The position numbers and the translations under genes are program-made. Below the pieces are notes generated by a model, which worked only from the letters and a program-made list of their open reading frames with translations, had not been told where the DNA came from and ran no database searches. Positions 47,071 through 56,607 of a stretch of 64,000 nt of DNA are shown in pieces (positions within the stretch are counted from its first letter, which is position 1; the number at the start of each line of letters is the position of its first letter). This DNA is from Marinobacter sp. DY40_1A1 (GTDB taxonomy: Bacteria; Pseudomonadota; Gammaproteobacteria; Pseudomonadales; Oleiphilaceae): assembly GCF_016597815.1 (NCBI RefSeq), contig NZ_VCHA01000005.1, positions 124,001-188,000 of the forward strand, written 5' to 3'.

Positions 47071-47565
47071 TTACTGGTAAATAACTTCTCTTTTTGAAAC
47101 CAGGCAAATGTTGTCGTTTGTGCCTTGAGCAGAGAGGTAAATGTTTACGGTATCATTTTCATTTTTCAGAATTAGGGTCTTGCCGTTCATGGTGCCTACA
47201 TAGGCCCAGTCACCGAACACCTCTTCCCTGGTGAGCATGCAGGACTTTGGTAACGCAAAGGTTTCAACATAGGTGGTGTCGCATTTGCCTGATGACGTAG
47301 GCGCGGCAATCACAGTTACATGGGAATCGCCATCAGAGTAGCCCTTGCTCGACAAGGAAGCATAGAGGCGGTTATCCGGGTCGCCTGAGTTCCAGGTTGA
47401 ATGGGTTGCATGGTTTTTATCACCAATAATGAAATCACCCATCTCTGCCAGAGGTGCCACACACTTTACAACACCATTCTTGACGGCCTGGGATTCAATA
47501 ACCGTGGTATCGGCATTGGCATTCAAAGCAAACAAAACAGAAGCGGCCAAAAGGATTTTCTTCAT
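47071..47565 (-). CDS. Secreted protein of unknown function
   Basis: The 164 residues begin with a clear signal peptide (MKKILLAASVLFALNANA). The mature part has five cysteines or so, with no family I recognise. It stands alone, upstream of the 2H gene's stop on the opposite side of the phn operon. Confidence 0.6.
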   Translation of the reverse strand: MKKILLAASVLFALNANADTTVIESQAVKNGVVKCVAPLAEMGDFIIGDKNHATHSTWNSGDPDNRLYASLSSKGYSDGDSHVTVIAAPTSSGKCDTTYVETFALPKSCMLTREEVFGDWAYVGTMNGKTLILKNENDTVNIYLSAQGTNDNICLVSKREVIYQ

Positions 47566-47720
47566 TGTGTCTCCAAAATAAAACCAGTCTTCGCATAGTC
47601 TCAGCCGCCAGAGTGGCCGGCAGTTAAAGGTTGCGCTAACCCTAGCCCAAAGCAATTGTAACGGGAACACGGAACCCCTGAATTTTGCAGTGTTTTACGG
47701 AACCTTATCAACCTGCCTGG

Positions 47721-48344
47721 TTAACTAGCCTGGGGTGCCAGTTTTATGCGATGTAAAACTTCATAAGGGCCTTGCACCTCCCTGGTTTTGTATTGTGCGA
47801 ATACAATTTCATTAACCATAAACTCGATATCCGGCGAGTGTATTCCGGACATTTCTTTCACTATGCATGAAGTGGAATGTGCCTGGTTGTAAAAGCCCAG
47901 TGTGACATGCGGCGTGTAGGGTTTCGGGTTTTGCTGGTGCTCAACAGTGTTGAGGCAGTTTCGGATAGAGCTCAAATAACCGCGTGGGTCAGCAATTTCC
48001 AGATAAGGGCAGGTGGCAAAGCTGTTGCACCTTGCTAACTGCAATGGGAAAGGCCGCAGATTGGCAGCCTCCAGTTGCTCAATGGTTCTGATTATTGACG
48101 GTGCAAGCGAAGGGGGGTCTTTCAGCAAGCCTTCCAAGGCTAACGTAATATGAGGCTGGCGTTGGTAGCCAGGATGCAAACGGTGGGAAAGATATTCCTG
48201 GTGAGAGTGTATTTTCTCGAGACAATCAGAACCTGTTGTTTCAATCGCCCAGAAACCAAAGTGCTCAATGCCTTTGTGCCATTCTTGGAAATCTCGCAAC
48301 TCAGTAGCGTAGGTCGTTTTACGGTTCAAAAAGTCGGAAAACAT
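47721..48344 (-). CDS. 2H phosphoesterase / 2'-5' RNA ligase-like protein
   Basis: The 207-residue protein has two HxT motifs about 100 residues apart: RQPHITLAL and TPHVTLGFY. These define the 2H phosphoesterase superfamily (ThpR/LigT). Members hydrolyse cyclic phosphates on RNA or nucleotides. ATG 48344 begins the domain. Confidence 0.78.
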   Translation of the reverse strand: MFSDFLNRKTTYATELRDFQEWHKGIEHFGFWAIETTGSDCLEKIHSHQEYLSHRLHPGYQRQPHITLALEGLLKDPPSLAPSIIRTIEQLEAANLRPFPLQLARCNSFATCPYLEIADPRGYLSSIRNCLNTVEHQQNPKPYTPHVTLGFYNQAHSTSCIVKEMSGIHSPDIEFMVNEIVFAQYKTREVQGPYEVLHRIKLAPQAS

Positions 48345-48376
48345 AATCGAACGGCTGGGTTCTGAGTTTTGGGGTG

Positions 48377-48414
48377 CATAATGGCGCCCCAACAAGACTC
48401 GGAGCGCCATTATG
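48377..48414. terminator. 11-bp perfect inverted repeat between cysK and the 2H gene
   Basis: CATAATGGCGC and GCGCCATTATG flank a 16-nt loop, 11 nt after the cysK stop. It probably ends cysK transcription. The T-run is weak. Confidence 0.5.
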
Positions 48415-48424
48415 AGGTGGCGTT

Positions 48425-49396
48425 TTACTGCACGTTTTCCGTATCGCCAAACTGCTCGGCAAACAGGGCGCTGGAGAGGTAGCGCTCGGCAGAATCCGGC
48501 AGAATGACCACAATGTTCTTACCTTTGTGTTCAGGCTGCTGGCCAACCCGGACAGCGGCAACCACTGCCGCACCACAGGAAATGCCGCACAGAATGCCTT
48601 CTTCCTGCATCAAGCGGTGGGCCATGGCCATGGCGTCTTCATTGGTGACTGTTTCCACCTGATCAACCATCTCCAGATCCAGATTCCCTGGCACAAAGCC
48701 AGCGCCAAGGCCCTGGATTTTGTGCGGTGCCGGCTTGAGGGCCTCGCCATTACGCACTTGGGTGATGATAGGGGAGTCGGCAGGCTCAACAGCAACCGTA
48801 GTAATGGCCTTGCCTTGGGTATTCTTGATATAGCGAGATACGCCCGTAAGCGTGCCGCCGGTGCCTACGCCCGCAACAAAAATATCCACGACACCATCAG
48901 TGTCGTTCCAGATTTCAGGGCCGGTGGTGTCTTCGTGAATTTGCGGGTTAGCCGGGTTATTGAATTGCTGTGGCAGAAAGTACTTTTCAGGCTCGGCCGT
49001 TGCCAGTTCTTCTGCTTTGGCAATCGCGCCAGGCATGCCCTTTGCAGGCTCGGTCAGCAGCAGGTCCGCACCCAGCGCTTTCAATACCTTGCGGCGCTCC
49101 AGGCTCATGGAAGAGGGCATTGTAAGAACAATCTTGTAGCCTCTGGCTGCAGCAACAAACGCCAGAGCTATGCCAGTATTGCCACTGGTGGGCTCGATAA
49201 TGGTCATGCCCGGCTTCAGCACGCCCCGCTTCTCGGCATCCAGTATCATTGCCGTACCAATTCGGCATTTTACCGAATAGGCCGGGTTACGACCCTCAAT
49301 TTTGGCCCAGATAGTAGCGCCATCGTTAACACGGTTCAGCCTGACCAGAGGCGTATTGCCAATAGACTGAGAGTTATCTTCAAAAATGCGGGGCAT
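48425..49396 (-). CDS. cysK: Cysteine synthase A
   Basis: The 323-residue PLP enzyme (same length as E. coli CysK) makes cysteine from O-acetylserine and sulfide. [11 protein letters not shown] carries Schiff-base Lys43, [11 protein letters not shown] binds the substrate carboxylate, [10 protein letters not shown] binds PLP phosphate, and the C-terminal region contains [14 protein letters not shown] lies seven bases before ATG 49396. The DUF3297 gene lies 26 nt upstream and is probably co-transcribed. Confidence 0.94.
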   Translation of the reverse strand: MPRIFEDNSQSIGNTPLVRLNRVNDGATIWAKIEGRNPAYSVKCRIGTAMILDAEKRGVLKPGMTIIEPTSGNTGIALAFVAAARGYKIVLTMPSSMSLERRKVLKALGADLLLTEPAKGMPGAIAKAEELATAEPEKYFLPQQFNNPANPQIHEDTTGPEIWNDTDGVVDIFVAGVGTGGTLTGVSRYIKNTQGKAITTVAVEPADSPIITQVRNGEALKPAPHKIQGLGAGFVPGNLDLEMVDQVETVTNEDAMAMAHRLMQEEGILCGISCGAAVVAAVRVGQQPEHKGKNIVVILPDSAERYLSSALFAEQFGDTENVQ

Positions 49397-49422
49397 GGGT
49401 AATCTCCTTGGCACCGTGTTGC

Positions 49423-49671
49423 TTAATCGTAGTAGGCCTCAACCTTACCTTTCATAGTCATCAACAGCGGCTGGCCACGACGGTCCAACGCTTTGGGGGA
49501 GGCGATTTTTATCCAACCCTCACTGATGCAGTATTCCTCAACATTGGTGCGCTCTTTGCCATTAAGCTTGATAGCAATATCGTGCACAAAAACTTCAGCG
49601 ACATGGTGCGGGCTGTTAGGGTTTCTTGAAAGACGATCCGGTAGATCTGGCAGTGATTTAGTATCGCTCAT
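49423..49671 (-). CDS. DUF3297 family protein
   Basis: This 82-residue protein closely follows DUF3297: [18 protein letters not shown], then [20 protein letters not shown], then [20 protein letters not shown]. The family has no known role. An in-frame ATG at 49686 would add five residues. Confidence 0.88.
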   Translation of the reverse strand: MSDTKSLPDLPDRLSRNPNSPHHVAEVFVHDIAIKLNGKERTNVEEYCISEGWIKIASPKALDRRGQPLLMTMKGKVEAYYD

Positions 49672-49767
49672 GGTAGTAACCTGCATTGAATAAAAGGAGC
49701 GCCATTCTAGGCAATATGGATTTGATGCTCAATCACAGCTGTAGGGTTGCCCCCTCTGCCATCCGGT

Positions 49768-50184
49768 TTACTGTCTTTGGATCAAAACCCGCTGGATAAT
49801 ATGACCAGCGGTGCGATCTTTTGCATCGCTGGCATGCTGGTCAGCCCGGCTTCGGGCTTCTGCTTGGCTGGCACTTGATACAAAGGCCGTAAACTGTTTG
49901 GTCACGGCTTGGTGATAATTCCTGAACGCAGCTTCACAGCCCGCCTGGGCACCCTTTGCAATGTCTGAAGGGGGTGCAGATGTGATATGGCTGAAGCGGT
50001 CGGATTCACTGGCCATGCAGTCCTGATACGCCTTGTATTTCTCGTTCAGATTGGCACTGAGGGCCTTCTTTTCATCAGAGGTCAAATTCGGCGCAGGCGA
50101 GAGAGCCGCGCAGCCAGCCAGCGATCCGCACAATGCCACCACCATGGTAGCGCCCCGCCAACGGGCAGCATTAAAGAAAATCAT
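49768..50184 (-). CDS. Small lipoprotein of unknown function
   Basis: The 138 residues have a lipobox (GSLAGCAAL). The polar, helical mature region is rich in Ala, Ser and Lys and has two further Cys (QDCMAS and AGCEAA). AAGGGG lies nine bases before ATG 50184. No family is recognised. Confidence 0.65.
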   Translation of the reverse strand: MIFFNAARWRGATMVVALCGSLAGCAALSPAPNLTSDEKKALSANLNEKYKAYQDCMASESDRFSHITSAPPSDIAKGAQAGCEAAFRNYHQAVTKQFTAFVSSASQAEARSRADQHASDAKDRTAGHIIQRVLIQRQ

Positions 50185-50223
50185 ACCTGTCAACCCCTTA
50201 TATTATGTATTGAGCCTTGTGTT

Positions 50224-51309
50224 CTAGCTTTTATAGAGCCGGGCCCGCTTTAATTCTACCTTCACGGGTAAGGGTTCAGAAAATACGGAAGCCAGCCCCA
50301 GTTCTTGGATAAACCCTTTAAGCTCTGAAGAGCCTGCCTCCACATTTTGATTGATTCGTTGCACCATCCAATAAGGATAACTCACGTTGTAGCGCGTCTC
50401 CGATTCTCCCTCAATCGTTAACCTGGCGTCTCCAAGGCGTTGGGGTATCTTATCTTTAGCGGGGTTTTCATCTGCCCAGGATTTCACCCCCTGAATAGCT
50501 TGTTCTAACAACGGGGCCTGCAGTGATGACATTGCCTGCAAAACAGGAATCAGTGTGTCAGGTAACTCATCATTTGGGAGCAAGGCTTCACAAGGCTGAC
50601 CGAACGATCCATGCATTGCCATTAGCCACGTATGAAGATGATCGTATTTTTTAATTAGATCTACCGGTTCGGGGTCACGATGCAGGTGGGCGTATAGCTG
50701 GCCATATAGTGCAAAGTCTCCAATGGTAGGCTGGCCGCCTAATAGAAATGCATAGGCCTTAAAGTGCTCGTCCAACAGGGACAGAATGTTTTCAACCGCG
50801 ACCTCTAACCTGGGCTCCATTTTTTTCGTGATGCCCAGTATTGGCAAATAGCCTGACATCTTTCCGGCGAATTTTTTAGCCACAGTGCGTTGTAGGACAC
50901 CGGGGAAATAGGGGAGTGCATTCTTGCCGAATTCGCCAATGATAAACTTCAAGTTACCCTTGTAGTTCCAACGGTAGTGAAGAGAGGCCATGGGCAACCA
51001 TTCATCAGCAAATAGCTCCACCAACAGGCTGGCAAGGGCTTGTTTTGGCGTTTCCGGGAAAACCGGTTTGAGTCGGTTTTCGGTTTCATAAACATCGATG
51101 ATATGGCTTGAATCTTGTAGCACGGAGCCATCGAGCCGAAACACAGTGGGCATTATTATTTTCCCAACGGCAGGCTGCACTTTTCTGAAAAGCGTATGAG
51201 CGTTGGGTGGCTTGTAGTCGTAGGGAATATTTTTGTAGTTGAAATAACTGCGCACTTTTGCGGTGTATGGGGAAACATCCCACCCTAAGAGCTGGTCTTT
51301 TCTAGCCAT
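50224..51309 (-). CDS. Glutathione S-transferase-like protein
   Basis: The 361-residue protein has an N-terminal thioredoxin-like domain (LLGWDVSPYTAKVRSYFNYKNIPYDY and KIIMPTVFRLDGSVLQDSSHI, the glutathione-binding Pro and Ser). A helical C-terminal domain with TIGDFALYGQLYAHL follows. It is about 100 residues longer than usual, with an extra C-terminal tail from about 270. Its substrate is unknown. Confidence 0.82.
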   Translation of the reverse strand: MARKDQLLGWDVSPYTAKVRSYFNYKNIPYDYKPPNAHTLFRKVQPAVGKIIMPTVFRLDGSVLQDSSHIIDVYETENRLKPVFPETPKQALASLLVELFADEWLPMASLHYRWNYKGNLKFIIGEFGKNALPYFPGVLQRTVAKKFAGKMSGYLPILGITKKMEPRLEVAVENILSLLDEHFKAYAFLLGGQPTIGDFALYGQLYAHLHRDPEPVDLIKKYDHLHTWLMAMHGSFGQPCEALLPNDELPDTLIPVLQAMSSLQAPLLEQAIQGVKSWADENPAKDKIPQRLGDARLTIEGESETRYNVSYPYWMVQRINQNVEAGSSELKGFIQELGLASVFSEPLPVKVELKRARLYKS

Positions 51310-51371
51310 TTTGTTCTCATTATTTTATGTTTTTTTGGCCGACGCTAAGCTGACGTTGATTGCGCAATATA

Positions 51372-51704
51372 CTAAATGATTTCTTTTACGATCATGTTGC
51401 GAACCAGTTCAACGGCATCTCGGTCGTTGCCGGCAACCGCCACCCAGACCTTGCTTTTGCCTTCTCCCATAGCCAGGCATTTTACGACTACTCGGTTGCC
51501 TTTGTAGGTGCCATAAATGCCGTGCTTGTTCTCGACCTGATTCTCCAGGCCAATCTTTTGCAGGGTAAATGAGCTCTGAATTTCACAAGCTGCAGCAGAC
51601 TTGTCGAGATCTTTGAACCAGGACCAAAGTTCCGGAGCTTTATAAGGTTCTTGGGCAAAACATGCACCACTGAGCAATACCAATGCCAGAATCCACTTTT
51701 TCAT
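51372..51704 (-). CDS. Small secreted protein of unknown function
   Basis: The 110 residues begin with a signal peptide (MKKWILALVLLSGACFAQ). FAQ fits signal-peptidase I better than a lipobox. The mature part carries two Cys and a basic middle. I do not recognise a family. Confidence 0.6.
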   Translation of the reverse strand: MKKWILALVLLSGACFAQEPYKAPELWSWFKDLDKSAAACEIQSSFTLQKIGLENQVENKHGIYGTYKGNRVVVKCLAMGEGKSKVWVAVAGNDRDAVELVRNMIVKEII

Positions 51705-51781
51705 ACACGTTCCTTGTCTTGAAAGTTAGCCTTGTCCCAGGCGTCTAGAATCAACTGCAAGCTGCTCAGGGGTAGATTGTG

Positions 51782-52318
51782 CTAATCCGAACCTATGAAC
51801 TGAACAATGGGTGATTTCTTCTCATGGTTTTTAAGCCAGTCTCTCACCTCTACGGCTTTCGCTGCATCGTCTTCACCCACGATTCTTTTTAACCGCTCAA
51901 CCTTCATGGAGTCCATCCTTGCCCCTCGCACATTTCTTTGCCATTGGTCGGTAAAAACCTTGGGAAGCTTGTGGGTAAGCTCTAATGACTTGAGTAGCTT
52001 CCATTCACTGCCGTCCAGCCATGCTTCATCACAAAAGCTACAAAGATCAATACGGTTTTTGTGGTCGCTCGATATAGAGAATTTGGTCATTATTTTGCTG
52101 CACTTTGGGCAGCAAAGGGCGGTTTTGGCATCGCTTTCCACAGTGACATCTGTGTCAACTTCCTCACTCTCGCCGATGGGCTGGTTCCTCTCCGCCCAAT
52201 CACGATAGTAGAGCAGTGACAGCAAAGAGCCCTCACATTCCGGGCACCCCATAACGGGAAGTCCTTCTTCCATTCTCGTAGGCTTCAAATCAATATTTCT
52301 ACATTTGGGGCACTGCAT
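51782..52318 (-). CDS. Zinc-ribbon (zf-TFIIB-like) protein
   Basis: The 178-residue cytosolic protein has three CxxC knuckle pairs: CPKC and CPEC near the N-terminus, then CCPKC and CSFCDEAWLDGSEW. The last is the zf-TFIIB signature. AAGGAAG precedes ATG 52318. Function is unknown; nucleic-acid or protein binding is likely. Confidence 0.75.
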   Translation of the reverse strand: MQCPKCRNIDLKPTRMEEGLPVMGCPECEGSLLSLLYYRDWAERNQPIGESEEVDTDVTVESDAKTALCCPKCSKIMTKFSISSDHKNRIDLCSFCDEAWLDGSEWKLLKSLELTHKLPKVFTDQWQRNVRGARMDSMKVERLKRIVGEDDAAKAVEVRDWLKNHEKKSPIVQFIGSD

Positions 52319-52378
52319 AATGCTTCCTTTTTTCAAAAAAATCCTGATGCGTGGTGTGCAGCATACTGAGGCGCAGCG

Positions 52379-52789
52379 TTATCTATCTCTCTCAATCACC
52401 TGCAGAAGATGCAAGCTGGCGATTGAAAGCGCAGCGACAGCAGCATTCGTTGTTATTGGATTGAACGCGCCACCCAGCAGTATGGGTTGAACCCGCATTA
52501 CGAATGCCAGCAAACCTACCATTGCGGCTAATGTAAGCAGCAGCGGCCAACGCTGTCGCCAAAATATCAAGATAACAACGGCCATGGCAATCTCTAACAC
52601 GCCAGCGATAGCGGCCAACTGAACCGCACCAGAATGTGAAAACCCTGCCGCCATGCTCATTGCCAGCTCATCCTCATGGGGGTAGAGCAATTTCGGAATC
52701 AAGCCTTGATAGAACCAGATAAAAGCAATGGTGCCCCGGCATACTGCGTAGCTTAAAAGTGGACTATTCACCCAGGAACCTTGAATCAT
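52379..52789 (-). CDS. DoxX-like membrane protein
   Basis: The 136-residue protein has four hydrophobic helices and the opening RGTIAFIWFYQGLIPKLLYPHEDEL typical of DoxX-like proteins. The start overlaps the end of the DCC gene by 26 nt, so both are made together. A membrane redox role is inferred from DoxX relatives. Confidence 0.78.
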   Translation of the reverse strand: MIQGSWVNSPLLSYAVCRGTIAFIWFYQGLIPKLLYPHEDELAMSMAAGFSHSGAVQLAAIAGVLEIAMAVVILIFWRQRWPLLLTLAAMVGLLAFVMRVQPILLGGAFNPITTNAAVAALSIASLHLLQVIERDR

Positions 52790-53201
52790 GATCTTTGTTG
52801 GGAATCACACAAGCATCGTAGCGACCGAACAGCTTGTAGCGGTTTAATGCAATTCGGTCGTATAGCCAGTCTCGAATCACTGACGGCACAACCCAACCAA
52901 TGCAGGCCAATGGCCACGGCCAAGGCAGTTCACGCATTACCCTGAAAAAGGCAGTAGATTTTGTATAAATATCCGGCCCCTCAGCAAGCAACATGGTTTC
53001 GTAATAGTCCGTCGGGAAACCGTGCGACTGAAGAATCGCCTGGCCTTCAGGTGATTGAACGGTCGCTAATTTAAATCGACGTTTTTTATCGAACCTAATG
53101 AGGAAGCGCGCCCATGCGGCGCAAAGTCGACACACGCCATCGAACAAAACTACCCGGTCCTCAGCAGCAATACTTGGTTGAGCTTGCGATTTCTGTTTCA
53201 T
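52764..53201 (-). CDS. Thiol-disulfide oxidoreductase, DCC family (DUF393)
   Basis: The 145 residues carry the family signature VVLFDGVCRLCAAWARFLIRFD, with the redox pair Cys24-Cys27 after Asp21. Further blocks are KLATVQSPEGQAIL and a membrane-adjacent WPWPLACIGWVVP. It overlaps the DoxX-like gene, a partnership that suggests electron transfer at the membrane. The 278 bp upstream (53202-53479) hold only promoter DNA and the barrel gene's terminator. Confidence 0.88.
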   Translation of the reverse strand: MKQKSQAQPSIAAEDRVVLFDGVCRLCAAWARFLIRFDKKRRFKLATVQSPEGQAILQSHGFPTDYYETMLLAEGPDIYTKSTAFFRVMRELPWPWPLACIGWVVPSVIRDWLYDRIALNRYKLFGRYDACVIPNKDHDSRFLGE

Positions 53202-53441
53202 ATTAAACTGAAGTTATCGGTGCGTAGTGATTGAAGTGGGGGAGAACCCGAGGGCAACCAAATACTACTATAGGAAGGCCTGCCTTCACATGACGCACGT
53301 CGTCACTTGGAGAATTCGAACGGGGTTTTCTTCCACCTGATGTATACAGCCAAGAAGTTCGGATCTTGATTTGAGGGAGCGGCGCCGGCGATGCTGCTAA
53401 AGCGGGGAGGGGGGGAGACGATACAGCAAGAGTGAAATCTG

Positions 53442-53465
53442 AAAAGCCGACCTGAATGGCCGGCT
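53442..53465 (-). terminator. Intrinsic terminator of the outer-membrane protein gene
   Basis: On the minus strand GCCGGCC pairs with GGTCGGC around ATTCA and is followed by TTTTC. It starts 15 nt after the stop at 53480. Confidence 0.75.
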
Positions 53466-53479
53466 ATATCAATACTGCA

Positions 53480-54037
53480 TCAGAAGAGATAAGAAGCACC
53501 CACAGAAATGCCAGAAATTTCTGCACCGTCTTTATCAATATAGCTCATGTACTCCGCATTCATCTGAACGTTGCTGCTAAGGTCAAAATTCGCACCAACG
53601 CCGTAAGAAATATCAGATTCAGACGCAGATACAGTTGCTGAACCGCCAGGCCCTTTAGCAGAAGCCGTCAGCTCACCCTTGGTAAAGCCCAAAACAACAT
53701 AGGGATAGATCGGCGTTTCATTTGGAATGCCCAACACGCCATAGCCGCCAACAAGGTAATCAATTTCAACTTTAACGCTAACATTGCCAACGCTGGCGGA
53801 TTCATCAGCAACGCCAAAACCCGCGCGCAACTCGGCTGCAAAATAGGGATTGACTTTGGTTCCCACTTTGGCGACCAGCGCACCCAAGTCTATGTCTTCC
53901 GAGAGCCCTTCTTCTTCATAAGTAACAAAAGCATAGTTCACACCTGCATAGGCTTGTTGAACATTACCTTGAGCAGATGCGAATACTGGAGCTGCCATCA
54001 ACGCGACAAAAGAGCCCGCTAAAATAATCTTTCCCAT
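53480..54037 (-). CDS. Outer-membrane beta-barrel (porin-like) protein
   Basis: The 185 residues have a signal peptide (ending VFASAQ). About eight amphipathic strands follow, and the protein ends in the aromatic GASYLF. Repeated AYAGVNYAFVTYEEE and GVLGIPNETPIYPYVVLGFTKGE are typical of OmpA-like 8-strand barrels. It resembles the protein at 12247-12855 in layout. Function is unknown. Confidence 0.75.
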   Translation of the reverse strand: MGKIILAGSFVALMAAPVFASAQGNVQQAYAGVNYAFVTYEEEGLSEDIDLGALVAKVGTKVNPYFAAELRAGFGVADESASVGNVSVKVEIDYLVGGYGVLGIPNETPIYPYVVLGFTKGELTASAKGPGGSATVSASESDISYGVGANFDLSSNVQMNAEYMSYIDKDGAEISGISVGASYLF

Positions 54038-54219
54038 TATTCTTCCTTAAATTTTAATATTTACCAGGTTGTGCCACATCATATCTTTGATGCTGCGAGA
54101 CCATAGCAATCGCTTTTGGCATTTTCTATAGATTTAACAGAGTATTACAAAGGTCTGTGTGGCCGGGAATCGCCAACAATTCAGCGAGCATCCTATTCCT
54201 GTTTACTGCATCAGAGACG

Positions 54220-54897
54220 TTAAGCCTCAAGGGCAGGGGCCAAGTAGCGCTTCTGAATATACTCAAACGCAGCATTCATATTTGGCAGAACCGCTGTGGC
54301 CAAAGAGAAATCGTGGTTCCTGGTCATTTCGGTTGGAATGGCCAGGCACGCTATTCCGGCCAAGGCTGCGGCACGCAATCCATGCTCCGTATCCTCAATC
54401 GCTACACAATCTTCTGGCTTCAGGGACAGGCGTTCAAGGGCCAGCAGGTAGCAATCTGGTTCCGGTTTGCTTCTCATCACATCGTCTCCTGAAACAGTAA
54501 CACTAAACAGCGATTCCAATTGATTGGCGCCAAGCGTTGCCCGCACACCATTTGCGCTGGCGCCAGTGACTACGCCGAGCTTTAAACCTGATTGGTGCAA
54601 AGACGAAACTGTTTGGATAACGCCGGGCATCAGAGGAAAAGAATTCTGTTCAAGATACTTGGCAGTTTGAAGGTTCTTCGCCTTCGCAAGAGCGACTGCC
54701 TCGGCCGGGATGCCAAACCGTTTGACCAGATCAACTGCGTTTGCAGGGGTCGGAACACCAGCATACAAGTCCTTGTATTGTTGTTCTGTCAGCTGAACCC
54801 CATAAGTTTTAAGAACCGTATTCCAGAGTTCCAAGTGAACCGGTTCGGAGTTTACAAGTGTTCCGTCGTGATCGAAAAGTACAGCCTGGATGGACAT
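54220..54897 (-). CDS. HAD-IA phosphatase, phosphoglucomutase/phosphatase-like
   Basis: The 225-residue HAD hydrolase has motif I LFDHDGTLVNSEPVH, motif II VVTGASANG, motif III Lys in MRSKPEPDCYL, and motif IV AIEDTEHGLRAA. The DGTLVxSE pattern is shared with phosphoglycolate phosphatase and beta-phosphoglucomutase relatives. The substrate is unknown. Confidence 0.88.
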   Translation of the reverse strand: MSIQAVLFDHDGTLVNSEPVHLELWNTVLKTYGVQLTEQQYKDLYAGVPTPANAVDLVKRFGIPAEAVALAKAKNLQTAKYLEQNSFPLMPGVIQTVSSLHQSGLKLGVVTGASANGVRATLGANQLESLFSVTVSGDDVMRSKPEPDCYLLALERLSLKPEDCVAIEDTEHGLRAAALAGIACLAIPTEMTRNHDFSLATAVLPNMNAAFEYIQKRYLAPALEA

Positions 54898-54921
54898 ATC
54901 GCTAAGATTCCTTTGTCGTAT

Positions 54922-55197
54922 TTACCAACCCCACCAGTCCCAAACTTTGGCTATAGCGCGCCAAACAGCCCCGAGAATAGATGGGAAGAGTTGCGGGAGT
55001 AGCAAAGCCAACACAGCAAATACGATGATGCAGGTGACGAGGTAGCTACTACTGAGAAAGCCATCCCAATAGACGGCCAGTTCCAGGTTTGCCCAGAGCC
55101 AAACGAACGCTGCGGTTGGGATAGAGAAGAACAGCGATGCGAAGAGACTGATCAGCCTCGATTAAATCGGCCCACTTTGTTCGCGATTTTTTGCCAT
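54922..55197 (-). pseudogene. Small two-helix membrane protein interrupted by an in-frame stop
   Basis: One frame of 92 codons runs from ATG 55197 (AAGGAAG about 11 bases upstream) to TAA 54922. Codon 12 is TAA (55162-55164). The first 11 residues are MAKNREQSGPI. After the stop the same frame encodes about 79 residues with two clear membrane helices (ISLFASLFFSIPTAAFVWLW and LVTCIIVFAVLALLLPQLF) and an aromatic end WDWWGW. No alternative start lies between the stop and the first helix. It is probably a nonsense-mutated gene. The remaining 208 bp to 55405 show only the MDR gene's promoter region. Confidence 0.55.
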
Positions 55198-55405
55198 GAT
55201 AGATGACTTCCTTGTGTATAACGTCAGCGTCCGCACCCGCCTGTAATAATAAAGCAGAAGCACGCCCCATTCAGCTCATTGTCGGTGCTATTGAGGGCAG
55301 TTGAACATTAATGCTTGGTGAAGTGCTAATCTGACCTCAGTTTTCCGCTACGATCAAACAGTTCAGCGAAGTGACAGACAGCCTAACGTTTTCAGGAGAA
55401 GAAAA

Positions 55406-56533
55406 ATGTCGGACACCAACATCGAACTTATTTCCACCATTAGCGAAGACAACACACTGGAACTTGCCCTGCGGGAGATCGAGATTCCCCAGCCCGGCGA
55501 AAACGAAGTGATCATCCGCATCGAAGCCGCTCCTATTAACCCGTCTGACCTGGGGGTGATGTTCAGCGCGGCCGATATGACGACTGCCAGCCAATCCGGT
55601 AGCGCCGATCGCCCGGTTATCCGTGCCGATGTTCCGGCCAAGTTCATGGGCGCCGTTAAAAAGCGGGTTGGCAAGGCTATACCCGTAGGCAACGAAGGGG
55701 CCGGTACAGTAGTAGCTGCGGGCTCATCCGCCGCTGCGCAAAGCTTGATGGGCAAAACCGTTGCGTTCATTGGCGGTGGTAGCTACCGCCAATATCTCTG
55801 TGCCAAGGTGCAAAGCTGCCTGGAATTAGAGCCGGGTACGACTGCAGCCGAAGGTGCTTCAAGCTTTGTTAACCCGCTGACCGCATTAACCATGGTCGAA
55901 ACCATGCGAGCTGAAGGTCACAAGGCCATCGTTCACGCTGCCGCCGCCTCCAACCTCGGACAAATGCTCAACCGCATCTGCATCGCCGACGGCATCGACC
56001 TGGTCAATATCGTCCGCAAGCCAGAACAGGAAACCTTGCTGCGGGAATTGGGTGCCAAATACGTGGTTAACTCCAGTAGCGACAGCTTTATGGCTGACCT
56101 GACCCAAGCACTGATCGAAACCGGCGCGACCATCGCGTTCGACCCGATTGGTGGCGGTAAATTGGCCAGTGACATTCTCACCTGCATGGAAGCCGCCGTG
56201 TCTCGCAACACCACCGAATACAGCGTGTACGGATCTGATATCTATAAACAGGTTTATATTTATGGCGGGCTTGACCGCGACCCCATCACGCTAAACCGCA
56301 ACTTTGGTTTTGCCTGGGGTGTGAACGGCTTTTTATTGTTTAATGCATTAGGAAAACTGAGCAAGGAAACCGCCATCGCCATGCGCAAACGCATAGCAGC
56401 AGAGATCAAAACCACGTTCGCCAGCCACTACACTCACGAAGTATCGCTGGCCGGTGCTTTACAGCTGGATGCGATGGCGGTTTACGGCAAACAGGCTACT
56501 GGCGAGAAGTTCCTGATCAGACCACAGAGCTGA
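55406..56533 (+). CDS. MDR-superfamily NAD(P)-dependent oxidoreductase
   Basis: The 375-residue quinone-oxidoreductase-like protein has the GroES-like start (ENEVIIRIEAAPINPSDLG), GNEGAGTVVAAGSSA, and a Rossmann fold (AIVHAAAASNLGQMLNRIC). Zinc-ligand cysteines are absent. It could reduce quinones, enones or acyl groups. AGGAGAAG precedes the ATG. Confidence 0.85.
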   Translation: MSDTNIELISTISEDNTLELALREIEIPQPGENEVIIRIEAAPINPSDLGVMFSAADMTTASQSGSADRPVIRADVPAKFMGAVKKRVGKAIPVGNEGAGTVVAAGSSAAAQSLMGKTVAFIGGGSYRQYLCAKVQSCLELEPGTTAAEGASSFVNPLTALTMVETMRAEGHKAIVHAAAASNLGQMLNRICIADGIDLVNIVRKPEQETLLRELGAKYVVNSSSDSFMADLTQALIETGATIAFDPIGGGKLASDILTCMEAAVSRNTTEYSVYGSDIYKQVYIYGGLDRDPITLNRNFGFAWGVNGFLLFNALGKLSKETAIAMRKRIAAEIKTTFASHYTHEVSLAGALQLDAMAVYGKQATGEKFLIRPQS

Positions 56534-56559
56534 GGTTTGGTGTGTGGCCGTGAGGCCAT

Positions 56560-56607
56560 CCCAGGCTGCTGGGGGCAGAATGACTTCAGCGGCCTGGGTC
56601 TCTTTTT
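56560..56607 (+). terminator. Intrinsic terminator of the MDR gene
   Basis: CCCAGGCTGCTG pairs with CAGCGGCCTGGG (one bulge) and is followed by TCTCTTTTT. It begins 27 nt after the stop. The rest of the 313-bp gene-free stretch (56534-56846) holds a GCTTAACGCCCCA/TGGGGC hairpin near 56613 but no gene. Confidence 0.7.

Noticed and set aside
55049..55270. 73-codon minus-strand frame in the gap before the MDR gene
   Set aside because: The overlapping frame encoding two membrane helices is far more protein-like, so this one is taken as a shadow.
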